NCBI RefSeq assembly: GCF_002252505.1 | Contig: NZ_NNRL01000159.1 | Coordinates: 124,001-188,000, forward strand | Source of the DNA: Brucella grignonensis | GTDB lineage: Bacteria; Pseudomonadota; Alphaproteobacteria; Rhizobiales; Rhizobiaceae | Direction: 5' to 3' | DNA length: 64,000 bases | Shown here: one piece after another, positions 54,895 to 63,729 of the stretch | Layout of the letters: every line of letters begins with the position of its first letter | Position numbering within the stretch: the stretch's first letter is position 1 | Notes under the pieces: model-generated | Databases searched by the model: none | Told to the model about the DNA's origin: nothing | The model's input: only the letters and a program-made list of their open reading frames with translations | Position numbers and translations under genes: made by a program

Positions 54895-56048
54895 ACGAAC
54901 ACCCGCCCATCCGGCCGACCAGCGAATGGAACGGCGGGCGCATACGCATTCCTGCGCCGATTGCCATGCTGGCCGAACTGACCCATCGCTGTCCGTTAGC
55001 CTGTCCGTACTGCTCCAATCCGCTTGAGCTGGAAGGCGTCAAGAATGAGCTTTCCACAGAAGAGTGGATATCCACCTTTCAGCAGGCCGCCGCCTTGGGC
55101 GTGCTGCACCTGCACCTGTCCGGCGGCGAGCCAGCCGCCCGCCGCGACCTTGTGGAACTGACGCGCGCCGCTGGTGGTGCGGGCCTCTATACCAATCTCA
55201 TCTCGTCAGGCATCGGCCTGACGGAAAAGCGCATTGGCGAACTTTCCGATGCCGGTCTGGATCATCTACAGCTTTCCATTCAGGGGGCTACACCGGAACT
55301 GGCGGATCGCGTCGGAGGCTACAAGGGGGGATATGACCACAAGATCGCGGTCGCCGAATGGACCCATGCCGCGGGCATACCGTTGACAGTCAATGCCGTA
55401 TGCCACAAGCAGAACATGGATCAGATGGGCGACATGCTCGACCTTGCGATCAAGCTCTCTGCCCGCCGTATCGAGATCGCCACCGTGCAGTTTCACGGCT
55501 GGGCCGACAAAAACCGCAAGGCACTGATGCCGACACGCGAGCAGTTCCTCAAGGCGAATGCCTTCGTGGAAGAAGCGCGCAAACGGCTCGAAGGCGTGAT
55601 CGTCATTGATTATGTCGGCGCCGATCACCATGCCTCCTACCCGAAAGCCTGCATGGGCGGGTGGGCGCGCACCGGTCTAAACATTACTCCTTCCGGCAAG
55701 GTATTGCCGTGCCATGCCGCAGAGACGATCCCTTCGTTGCATTTCGACACCATTCGCGAAAAGACACTGGCGGATATCTGGTACGAAGGTGAGGCCTTCA
55801 ACGCCTATCGCGGCGATGGCTGGATGCCAGATCTGTGCCGCAGCTGCGATCGCAAGGCGATTGACTTCGGCGGTTGCCGCTGCCAGGCAATGGCACTGGT
55901 CGGCGATGCATCGGCCACGGATCCGGTCTGCATACGCTCGCCGCTTCGCCCGCTTCTGACAGAACAGGCAGAAGCCGACAGCCGCGCAAATCCACCGCCT
56001 TTTGTATATAGAGGACGTACACAAAAGACGTCCTCGTTCCCACGATAA
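54891..56048 (+). CDS. pqqE: PqqA peptide cyclase PqqE (radical SAM)
   Basis: 385 residues from a GTG at 54891 that overlaps the pqqD stop as GTGA. Radical-SAM motif CPLACPYC near residue 34; SPASM cluster cysteines in ARTGLNITPSGKVLPCHAAE, LCRSCDRKAIDFGGCRCQ and DPVC. It joins Glu16 and Tyr20 of PqqA. The last dozen residues (RGRTQKTSSFPR) look unlike the family and lie next to an IS1595 remnant, so the C-terminal tail may have been replaced; the catalytic parts are complete. No pqqF follows. Confidence 0.92.
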   Translation: MNEHPPIRPTSEWNGGRIRIPAPIAMLAELTHRCPLACPYCSNPLELEGVKNELSTEEWISTFQQAAALGVLHLHLSGGEPAARRDLVELTRAAGGAGLYTNLISSGIGLTEKRIGELSDAGLDHLQLSIQGATPELADRVGGYKGGYDHKIAVAEWTHAAGIPLTVNAVCHKQNMDQMGDMLDLAIKLSARRIEIATVQFHGWADKNRKALMPTREQFLKANAFVEEARKRLEGVIVIDYVGADHHASYPKACMGGWARTGLNITPSGKVLPCHAAETIPSLHFDTIREKTLADIWYEGEAFNAYRGDGWMPDLCRSCDRKAIDFGGCRCQAMALVGDASATDPVCIRSPLRPLLTEQAEADSRANPPPFVYRGRTQKTSSFPR

Positions 56049-56082
56049 GGATTGTAGACGAAATCGTAGACGGTGCCCCCGT

Positions 56083-56425
56083 GTGCTGATCGTCGAACAG
56101 GTCGCGGCTCACGAAGAACTGCTTGGAGGAGAAGGCGAGGTTGATGAAAGCTATTTCAGCAACGCTCGTAAAGGCAAGCGTGGCCGTGGCGCAGTTGGAA
56201 AGGTGCCTGTCTTCAGTCTTCTGAAACGAGACGGAAAGATCTTCTCCATCCCTGTTCCAGATGCCGAAGCGACAACCTTGATGCCGATCATTACACGTCT
56301 TGCGGAAATACAACGGCATTCCAAGGCAGAGCTTTTTCTTGTTCATCAAGGAATGCGAGTTTAGATTTAATCACGGTTCGCCCAAGGCGCAGATCAAAAC
56401 TCTCCGTCGATGGACGAGCCTCTAA
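56083..56425 (+). mobile_element. IS1595-family transposase remnant
   Basis: One frame reads GEGEVDESYFSNARKGKRGR and GAVGKVPVFSLLKRDGK, the first catalytic Asp region of ISXO2-like transposases. After an internal deletion near 56340 another frame gives FIKECEFRFNHGSPKAQIKT and ends at 56425, the family's C-terminus. The N-terminal zinc-binding part is missing. It marks the right edge of the PQQ island. Confidence 0.8.
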
Positions 56426-56429
56426 TGTT

Positions 56430-56905
56430 GATCTTGTACCTGGAGTAAACGAGCCGGCAGAGCAAATGGTAAGCCATTATCGGGGAAAAAGCTTGCGGAT
56501 ATCCTGTATGACCTTGAACAATGAATTGGCAAGAAACTGCCAGACACATTTGAAACGATCTATCGTGAACGTGTCCCAATATTTTTTGCTCAGCACCTCG
56601 AACCCATGCCTGGGGTTGTTGCTATGCTGGAGGAGTTAGACCTGCCAAAGTGCATCGCTTCAAGTGGTCCTCCGTAAAAAGTCGCCCAGGCTTTGAAGGT
56701 GATCGGCTTGGCACGTTATTTTGACTCAAGCGTATATAGTTCCGTACACCATAGGAAGTTGGAAACCTAAACCGGGTCTCTTTTTATATACCGCTCAAAG
56801 CATGGGGTTTGCGCCTAGTAATTGCATTGTCGTCGAAGATAGCAACGTTGGCATTCAAGCTGCACACACAGCAGAGAGGGCGTTGTACCGACACTTGCCA
56901 AGGTG
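56430..56905 (+). pseudogene. HAD-superfamily phosphatase pseudogene
   Basis: Fragments in several frames give a HAD-IA hydrolase: KLADILYDLEQ, then LEPMPGVVAMLEELDLPKCI with ASSGPP, and finally FLYTAQSMGFAPSNCIVVED with SNVGIQAAHT. Lesions include a frameshift near 56480, in-frame TGA at 56521 and TAA at 56685, another shift near 56745 and a missing C-terminus. It resembles phosphoglycolate phosphatase or beta-phosphoglucomutase relatives. Clearly inactive. Confidence 0.8.
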
Positions 56906-57029
56906 AGTCTAAAACACCGGTTACTTTCGATCTGGTGATCCAGAACGAAATTTCGGGAATTTCGCGACAACTATGCTCGCAACCTCTAGAAAAATAGCGC
57001 GTGCTTGCCTTCTGCTCTTCGCTATCCTT

Positions 57030-57131
57030 GCCGACGCCGAGGGGTGCCCCGCCAAGGGGCTGAGATACTGCTGGCAAGCGCAGCGCAGTGACCCTTTGAA
57101 CCTGATCCGGATCATGCCGGCGAAGGGACGG
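57030..57131 (+). ncRNA. TPP riboswitch (THI element)
   Basis: Conserved TPP-aptamer elements in order: cgaggggtgcccc, ggggctgagata, a variable hairpin, tgaccctttgaacctgatc, and ccggcgaaggga. Orientation is plus. The only downstream frame is a truncated NUDIX gene at 57161-57313, so the switch now controls nothing functional in this window. A further hairpin (ccggatg at 57398 with catccgg at 57424) lies about 270 bases downstream. Confidence 0.9.
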
Positions 57132-57160
57132 GTCTGAAACGCCTCTCCTTTGTCGACCTC

Positions 57161-57313
57161 ATGAGCGAGGCCGCAATGATACTGACAAAGCCCAATCCCC
57201 AAACTGAATCTCACCTTCATCGCCCAGTTGCTGCAACGATAGCCATCGTCATACGGGCCGGGTCCGCCCTGACAGACCCAGGTGAACGGACCGGGAATCC
57301 TTTTGGCCTTTAA
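57161..57313 (+). pseudogene. Truncated NUDIX hydrolase under the TPP riboswitch
   Basis: 50 codons from the ATG at 57161 (MSEAAMILTKPNPQTESHLH, then RPVAATIAIVIRAGS). HRPVAATIAIVIR is the first strand of NUDIX proteins. After that the sequence diverges and a TAA ends the frame; no GX5EX7REUXEEXGU box follows in frame, though ADLEFG near 57330 in another frame may be a trace of it. Bases 57314-57596 hold no other gene that I can see; the part 57440-57540 is AT-rich. Confidence 0.65.
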
Positions 57314-57596
57314 ATGCCGATCTTGAGTTTGGTCCCGTTCTCCTGAGCCCGTGCCCGTCGAATGCGGGATAATGGTGCAGCCGCGTGAGAGCGGCGACCG
57401 GATGTGAGGGGATTCCACTCACTCATCCGGCGAACCATGGCAGGCGTTTTTCCTCAGATTAGTATAATAGGCACAACGTAATTTGCGGTTCTAATAAATA
57501 TCTCTCACTAGGTCGTAAACTCATAAACTTGGGATTCTAAGCTGACAGTCCGCGCTCGCTTCTTCTCAGTTGGATGCTGTTCAGGTAGCGTTGCCA

Positions 57597-57959
57597 ATGG
57601 ATGTTTTAGGCTGGTTTTCGCGCTGGTACGAAGCGCAGTGTGACGGGGACTGGGAACGCGGTTTCGGTCCGCCGATCAGCACGGTTGACAAACCTGGTTG
57701 GTCGCTGAAGATCGATCCCGCCGGGACAGACTGTGATGGTCGGACACTCGAACGGATCACGCACAATTACGAGCACGAAGCCGACTGGTGAACATGCTGG
57801 ACGGAGAATAACTTGTTTCACGGCGTTGGTGGTCTTCTTCACCTTCGATCGGTTCTTGAGGCATTTCGAGACTGGGCAACGATCATCTCGCCATCCCTAC
57901 CAGACTGGCCGCACACTCAGAAACGGGGTTCACTTAAGGGTACGTCGTTGATTCACTGA
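57597..57959 (+). pseudogene. Imm53-family immunity protein, interrupted
   Basis: The frame MDVLGWFSRWYEAQCDGDWE and then VDKPGWSLKIDPAGTDCDGR matches the Imm53 family of polymorphic-toxin immunity proteins (QCDGDWE and PGW are its marks). An in-frame TGA at 57789-57791 follows EHEADW. The same frame continues as TCWTENNLFHGVGGLLHLRS and VLEAFRDWATII, the family's C-terminal part, so one nonsense change interrupts it. The frame ends inside the left end of an IS5-family remnant. No toxin gene is nearby. Confidence 0.75.
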
Positions 57960-58666
57960 AGCCTTGATTTGGAGGCTTCTCATGACCCGTCGCCGGTTTG
58001 ATCTCACCGATTTCGAGTGGAGTATTATTCAACCGTTGTTGCCGAACAAGCAGCGCGGCGTGCCCCGCGTTGGCGACCGGCGGGTGATCAACGGCATTTT
58101 GTGGCGGTTTCGGACAGCCCCCCTGGGCAGACGTTCGAGATCGATATGGTCCCGTATACCACATGCTACAACCGGTTCGCGCGATGGCGCAAAGCGGGTG
58201 TCTGTGATCATGTTCTGGGCGAGATTTCCAAAGCTTTCGATGGCGATATCGTCATGATCGACAGCTCCTGTGTCCGTGTTCATCAACATGCGGCGACGAA
58301 AAAAAGGGGGATCAAGACGATGGTTGCATGGGACGTTCCCGTGGCAGCCTGACCACCAAAATCCACGCAATTGTTGATGCCGATGGCCGAATGGCGGACA
58401 AGGCCTACGATACCAACGCTATACGAGCATTTGCAAAGCAACGGCAGGCATGGGCCAATATCCCTGCCAAGAGCAATCGGAAGGGAAGCTTCCCTTTCAG
58501 CCAATGGGTTTATCGACAGCGCAATCTCGTTGAGCGTTTCTTCAGCAAACTCAAACAGTTCAGAGGCTTCGCCACCCGTTACGACAAAGACCCGATGAAC
58601 TTCCTCGCCGCTGTCAAATTGGCAGCAGCAACAATTTGGATCAGATTGTTATGAGTCTACAACCTA
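57941..58666 (+). mobile_element. IS5-family (IS427-like) insertion sequence, deleted and frameshifted
   Basis: Imperfect terminal repeats tacgtcgttgattca (57941-57955) and, inverted, taggttgtagactca (58666-58652), 11 of 15 bases alike. The transposase is in three frames: MTRRRFDLTDFEWSIIQPLL, then GDIVMIDSSCVRVHQHAATK, then GRSRGSLTTKIHAIVDADGR joined directly to MADKAYDTNAIRAFAKQ. The last join lacks roughly 30 residues of the family. The C-terminal YRQRNLVERFFSKLKQFRG is intact. It cannot transpose by itself. Confidence 0.82.
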
Positions 58667-58757
58667 GAGTTGCGCCGGGTCTATGTGAGCAGTTAGGCTT
58701 GCGTCGCCCGCCTGCGGCCATTTCTTCAGCGCATCAGAATCGTTTTTGATTGTGGGA

Positions 58758-58805
58758 GCGATCGCATCCGTCCTTGGGTCTTATGACCCGATTGGATGCG
58801 ATCGC
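58758..58805. terminator. Long two-tier hairpin after the RND pump gene
   Basis: A perfect outer stem of 12 bp (gcgatcgcatcc with ggatgcgatcgc) encloses an inner stem gggtc-ttat-gaccc. It lies 11 bp beyond the stop of the pump gene at 58816. There is no T run on the minus strand, so a Rho-independent role is uncertain; it could protect the mRNA 3' end. Confidence 0.45.
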
Positions 58806-58815
58806 CGCGAATTGT

Positions 58816-61800
58816 TTATGGTTGCTGTTTCAGGGCAGCCCCTTCAGTGCTCATGCGCCTTTCGCGGCGGGTCGCAAACTTCCGCACGACGACGTAGAAC
58901 ACCGGCGTCAGGAGCAGGCCGAAGAGTGTAACGCCGAGCATGCCTGCGAACACGGCAATGCCCATGACATGCCGCATTTCGGCGCCGGCGCCGGTCGCAA
59001 TGACAAGTGGAACGACCCCGGCGATGAATGCGAGTGATGTCATCAGGATCGGCCGCAGGCGGAGCCGGGCAGCTTCGAGCACCGCATTCAATGGATCAAT
59101 GCCTTCATCTTCCTTCGCTCGCGCGAACTCCACGATCAGGATGGCGTTCTTGGCGGCTAGGCCAACCAGCACCACAAAGCCGATCTGGGTGAAGATGTTG
59201 TTGTCGCCGCCGGTCAACCAGACGCCCGCGATGGCCGATAACAACGCCATTGGCGCGATCAGCAGCACAGCGAATGGCAACGACCAGCTGTTATACTGCG
59301 CAGCGAGAATGAGGAACGCGAGCAGAACGGACAGCGGGAAGATGTACATTGCTGTGCTTCCAGCCTGTTTCTCCTGATAAGCAAGCTCGGTCCACTCGAA
59401 GGCCATGCCGGGCGGCAAAGTCTCCGTGATGATCCGTTCTATCGCAGCAGTTGCCTGTCCGAACGAGTGGCCGGGTGCAGGCCCACCGCTGATATCGGCC
59501 GACGGGAAACTGTTGTAATGCATCACCCGGTCTGGCCCCGAACTGTGCTCGATCGTTAGCAGAGCCGACAGCGGAATCATTTCGCCCGTTGCGTTTCGTA
59601 CCTTCAGGCGGCCGATGTCCTCCGGCTGCATGCGGAAGGGGGCGTCCGCCTGGACGATCACACGATAGGTCCGGCCAAAGCGATTGAAGTCATTCGCGTA
59701 AAGCGAGCCAAGGTTGACCTGCAACGTTTCGAATATGGTGTTGAGCGGCACACCCTGCGACTTGGCCTTCACCCGGTCGATGTCCACTTGCACCTGTGGT
59801 GCATTTACCTGGAAACTCGCCAGCATGCCGGCCAGTTCATGCGCCTGCATCGCCTTTGCCATGATTGCACCCTGCGCCTTAGCAAGCTCTTCAAAACCAA
59901 GCCCCGCCCGATCCTCGATCTGGAGCTTGAATCCTCCAGTCGAGCCGAGGCCTGGAACGGGTGGTGGCGGAAATATTCCAACAAAACCATCGGGTATCTG
60001 GCTAAACTTGCCCATCAAGCGACCAGCTATGGCAAAGGCGGACAAAGAAGGGTCCTTGCGTTCGTCAAAGGGCTTTAGCATCGTGAACATAACGGCAGCG
60101 TTCGGGATATTGACCATGCCATTGACGGACAGTCCGGGGAATGCCACGACACTCTCCACGCCCGGTTCGGCGAGAGCGACCTCCGACATTTCCTTGACGA
60201 CTGCCTCGGTCCGGTCGAGCGAGGCTCCAGTCGGCAGTTGGGCGATGCCGACGAGGTAGTACTTATCCTGAGCCGGGACAAATCCGCTGGGTACGGACTG
60301 GAACCCCATCCATGTCGTGCCCAGCAGACCAGCATAGACGAGCAGGACGAGCGCGCTCAGCCTCACAGCACGTCGCACCGACCAGACATAGGCATTCGAA
60401 GCCGTATCGAAGAAGCGGTTGAACAGCCTGAAGAACCAGCCGAACAGACCATCAATAACCCGGGTCAGGAGATCACGCTTCACCTCGCCGTGGTGCGGTT
60501 TCAGGAGCACGCCTGCAAGCGCCGGAGAGAGCGTGAGGGAGTTGACCGCCGACAGGATGGTCGAGATTGCGATTGTGAGAGCAAACTGGCGATAGAACTC
60601 GCCTTGCAGGCCGGACAGGAATGCCGACGGGATGAACACCGCCGACAGAACGGACGTAATGGCAATGATTGGCCCGGTCACTTCGTCCATGGCCTTGCGC
60701 GCCGCTTCCTTCGGCGTTTCGCCAAGCGCGATGTGCCGCTCGACATTTTCGACGACCACGATGGCGTCGTCGACCACGATTCCGATGGAAAGTACGAGAC
60801 CGAACAGCGACAGTGTGTTCAGCGAGAAGCCGAACATATACATTAGCGCGAATGTGCCGACCAACGATATCGGAACCGCAACGAGCGGAATGATTGAAGC
60901 CCGCCATGTCTGAAGGAAAAGCACGACGACGATCACGACCAGGACGATGGCTTCGAGCAGCGTCATCACCACGGCCTCCAGAGACGCCTTGACGAAGACG
61001 GTGGGGTCGTAGGCAATGCGGTATTCTATTCCCTCGGGAAAGCCTTTCTGCAGTTCTTCCATGGTGCTGCGAACAGCGCTCGCCACGTCGAGTGCGTTGG
61101 CGCCCGGGCTCTGGACGATCTGCATTGCCAGCGCTGGCTTGCCGTCGAGAAGACTGCGCAGTGCGTAAGCGTCTGCGCCGAGCTCGATACGGGCAATATC
61201 GCGTAAACGGGTAATCTGGCCATCGCTGCCGGTCTTGACAACGATGTCGCCGAACTGCTCCTCGCTTGAAAGCCTGCCGAGCGTGTTGACCGTGATCTGG
61301 AACGCAGCCGAGGCATCTGGCTGCTGGCCTATCGATCCTGCGGCCACCTGAGCGTTCTGCTCGCGAATTGCCGCCACCACGTCCGAGGCGGTCAGACCAC
61401 GTGCTGCCACCTTGGCCGGATCGAGCCACACCCGCATGGAATACTCGCCAGCACCCCACACGAGTACATCACCCACACCTGACAGCCGCGCAAGCTGGTC
61501 GCGTACCTGCAAGGTGGCGAAGTTCGACAGATAAAGCGGATCATAACGATCATCGGGTGATACGAGATGAACGACCATCAGGATATCGGGCGAGGTCTTT
61601 TGCGTCACCACACCGATGCGCTGGACCTCCTGCGGCAGACGCGGAAGCGCACGCGAGACACGATTCTGTACCTGAATTTGCGCCATGTCAGGATCCGTGC
61701 CCTGTTGGAACGTCACCGTCAGCGTCATGCGTCCATCGGTGGCGGCCTGCGAGCTCATATAGAGCATGTTCTCGACGCCATTAATGACCTGCTCCAGCGG

Positions 61801-61995
61801 CGCGGCGACCGTTTCGGCGATCACCTCGGGACTGGCGCCCGGATAGCTTGCCGTGACCTGCACCGTTGGCGGGGTCACCTGCGGATACTCGCTCAATGGC
61901 AGTTTCAAGAGTGTCAGGCCACCACCGATCAGCATCAACACGGACAGGACGACCGCGAATATGGGACGGTCGACGAAAAAGCGTGGAATGTTCAT
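58816..61995 (-). CDS. RND multidrug efflux transporter (HAE1/MexF-like)
   Basis: 1059-residue inner-membrane proton antiporter. N-terminus MNIPRFFVDRPIFAVVLSVL, PLSEYPQVTPPTVQVTASYP, transmembrane helix 4 with the Asp-Asp pair (GLVLSIGIVVDDAIVVVENV), the Lys-bearing helix 10 (VVLVGLAAKNAILIVEFARA) and the C-terminal GxxxTLFGLLLTPVFYVVV pattern. It resembles MexF/AcrB-type drug pumps and Brucella Bep pumps. Coupled to its adaptor gene by a four-base overlap. Neither an outer-membrane channel gene nor a regulator is in the window. Confidence 0.93.
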   Translation of the reverse strand: MNIPRFFVDRPIFAVVLSVLMLIGGGLTLLKLPLSEYPQVTPPTVQVTASYPGASPEVIAETVAAPLEQVINGVENMLYMSSQAATDGRMTLTVTFQQGTDPDMAQIQVQNRVSRALPRLPQEVQRIGVVTQKTSPDILMVVHLVSPDDRYDPLYLSNFATLQVRDQLARLSGVGDVLVWGAGEYSMRVWLDPAKVAARGLTASDVVAAIREQNAQVAAGSIGQQPDASAAFQITVNTLGRLSSEEQFGDIVVKTGSDGQITRLRDIARIELGADAYALRSLLDGKPALAMQIVQSPGANALDVASAVRSTMEELQKGFPEGIEYRIAYDPTVFVKASLEAVVMTLLEAIVLVVIVVVLFLQTWRASIIPLVAVPISLVGTFALMYMFGFSLNTLSLFGLVLSIGIVVDDAIVVVENVERHIALGETPKEAARKAMDEVTGPIIAITSVLSAVFIPSAFLSGLQGEFYRQFALTIAISTILSAVNSLTLSPALAGVLLKPHHGEVKRDLLTRVIDGLFGWFFRLFNRFFDTASNAYVWSVRRAVRLSALVLLVYAGLLGTTWMGFQSVPSGFVPAQDKYYLVGIAQLPTGASLDRTEAVVKEMSEVALAEPGVESVVAFPGLSVNGMVNIPNAAVMFTMLKPFDERKDPSLSAFAIAGRLMGKFSQIPDGFVGIFPPPPVPGLGSTGGFKLQIEDRAGLGFEELAKAQGAIMAKAMQAHELAGMLASFQVNAPQVQVDIDRVKAKSQGVPLNTIFETLQVNLGSLYANDFNRFGRTYRVIVQADAPFRMQPEDIGRLKVRNATGEMIPLSALLTIEHSSGPDRVMHYNSFPSADISGGPAPGHSFGQATAAIERIITETLPPGMAFEWTELAYQEKQAGSTAMYIFPLSVLLAFLILAAQYNSWSLPFAVLLIAPMALLSAIAGVWLTGGDNNIFTQIGFVVLVGLAAKNAILIVEFARAKEDEGIDPLNAVLEAARLRLRPILMTSLAFIAGVVPLVIATGAGAEMRHVMGIAVFAGMLGVTLFGLLLTPVFYVVVRKFATRRERRMSTEGAALKQQP

Positions 61996-63254
61996 CGACG
62001 GGCCTCCTGCGATGCAGCCGCCGCCCGATCGCCATCGACGGATTGGCCCGACAACATCGAAACCGTCTGCGGGTCAACTTGCATTCCGGGGCGAACCAGC
62101 CCCTTGATGATGATTTTCTCGCCTGGCCTGAGGCCGTTGGAGACAACGCGTAAACCATCGATCATCGGCCCCAATTCAACCGGTCGGTACTCAGCCTTGT
62201 TCTCGGCTCCGAGAGCTAGAACGTAGCGGCGTCCCTGGTCGGTACCGATTGCCTGTTCGTCAATGAGCACGGTCTGCGTCGGTTCGGCGGTAACGAGCTT
62301 CACTCGTGCGAAGAGGCCAGGCGTCAGCTGGCCATCCGGGTTCTTGACAACTGCCCTGGCGCGGATCGTTCCCGTACTCCGGTCAACACGGTTGCCGAGA
62401 AAGTCGAGTTCACCGGCATGTGGGAAGCCCGTATCAGTCATCAAGCCGATCCGCACCGGAAGCTTGCCGCCAACCCTACCCGAGTCTGATGCGCGTGCAC
62501 GATCGACGAATCCGAGATAGGTGGCTTCGTCGATATCGAAATAGACATAGAGCGGATAGGTCGAGACGATCGTGGTGAGCAGAGTCGTAGCCCCCTGTGC
62601 ATTGCCACCGGTGACGAGATTGCCTTCCGTGATAAGAACACGATCAACGCGTCCGGCAATCGGTGCCGTGACGCGCGTGAACGAGAGATCAAGTTCCGCG
62701 GCCGCAACGGCAGCCTTGGCGATTTCCACCTGGGCTTGGCGCTGACGGCGTGCTGCCTGCGCGTCATCAAAAGTCTTGCGCGACACGGTCCCATTCGGAG
62801 CCAGCGTCTCGGCGCGCTTGAAATCGATCTCGGCCTGGTCGAGCAGAACCTTTGCCTGCTGCAACTGGGCTTTGGCTCCGTCCAGCGCAACCTGGAATGG
62901 TCTCGGATCGATCTGGAAGAGAAGATCGCCCGGTCGTACAAGGCCGCCTTCTGGAACGCTGACGGCGTCGATTGCGCCGCCGACGCGCGGACGCAGTTCA
63001 ATGGACTTGGTCGCTTCGAGATAGCCGATGAACTCTGCGGACGGCGCGACCTTGCGCGTGACGACTTCGGCGACGGGGACCTCTGGGGCAGGCATTTGAG
63101 CCGACTGCGCAGCGGCTTGTGATACGGCAGCCGACGAAACAAGCGCCATTAGATTTTCAGCGTAGGGTCTAACCTCGTTGCGATAAGCAGTGCCAAGAGT
63201 GCCACCGGCGATGACCGCTCCGACCAGGAACAGGGTGGTAGCTTTGCTACTCAT
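61992..63254 (-). CDS. RND periplasmic adaptor protein (membrane fusion protein)
   Basis: 420 residues from the ATG at 63254, which stands seven bases after the aaggag site; an ATG two codons earlier is too close to it. An N-terminal hydrophobic anchor (about 5-20) precedes a lipoyl domain (AVSVPEGGLVRPGDLLFQID), a coiled-coil hairpin (AQLQQAKVLLDQAEIDFKRA), the return strand VTAPIAGRVDRVLITEGNLV, a beta-barrel and the membrane-proximal domain. It bridges the pump to an outer-membrane channel. Confidence 0.92.
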   Translation of the reverse strand: MSSKATTLFLVGAVIAGGTLGTAYRNEVRPYAENLMALVSSAAVSQAAAQSAQMPAPEVPVAEVVTRKVAPSAEFIGYLEATKSIELRPRVGGAIDAVSVPEGGLVRPGDLLFQIDPRPFQVALDGAKAQLQQAKVLLDQAEIDFKRAETLAPNGTVSRKTFDDAQAARRQRQAQVEIAKAAVAAAELDLSFTRVTAPIAGRVDRVLITEGNLVTGGNAQGATTLLTTIVSTYPLYVYFDIDEATYLGFVDRARASDSGRVGGKLPVRIGLMTDTGFPHAGELDFLGNRVDRSTGTIRARAVVKNPDGQLTPGLFARVKLVTAEPTQTVLIDEQAIGTDQGRRYVLALGAENKAEYRPVELGPMIDGLRVVSNGLRPGEKIIIKGLVRPGMQVDPQTVSMLSGQSVDGDRAAAASQEARR

Positions 63255-63729
63255 TATCATTCTCCTTCATAAGGGCACGCCACCCGACAGCGTGAGACGA
63301 CGGTGACTTTTTCGAAGGTACGGCTTCCAACCATGGGAAGGTCAAGACCCAAGGAATAATTTTTCAGAAGAAGCTCTTGACGCGATTCATCAAGGGTTTA
63401 ATCCTGCCATCAGCAAAGCTGATTTCTCCGATGCGCTCGGGTCGGGAGGAGTTCGGTTCAGCTTAATAAGAACAGCATGCGGAACGCCTCAACTGCCGGA
63501 AATCCGCTAAGGAAGCGTGCCCGAGGGCTTTCCCGAACCAAATAATCAATGGCTTTCGGCGGACGCTAGGGCGCGAGAAGGCAAGTCTTCGTCTCGGCGC
63601 CCCGCGGCGGAATATGTGCCCCTGAAAAGCAGGGGCCGGCGGTGCAAGGCCACAACAGAGCCATGCATCCTAATTAGCGCACCGCGATTATTTCGCGGCG
63701 GGCCTTTGTTTTATGTGCCGATCCAAAAC
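63255..63729. other. Intergenic region between the efflux operon and the oxidase pseudogene
   Basis: No gene is visible. A short hairpin, ccgcga-ttatt-tcgcgg (63682-63698), is followed on the plus strand by cgggcctttgtttt; it may terminate transcription. The part nearest 63255 should hold the promoter of the efflux operon. Confidence 0.4.
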
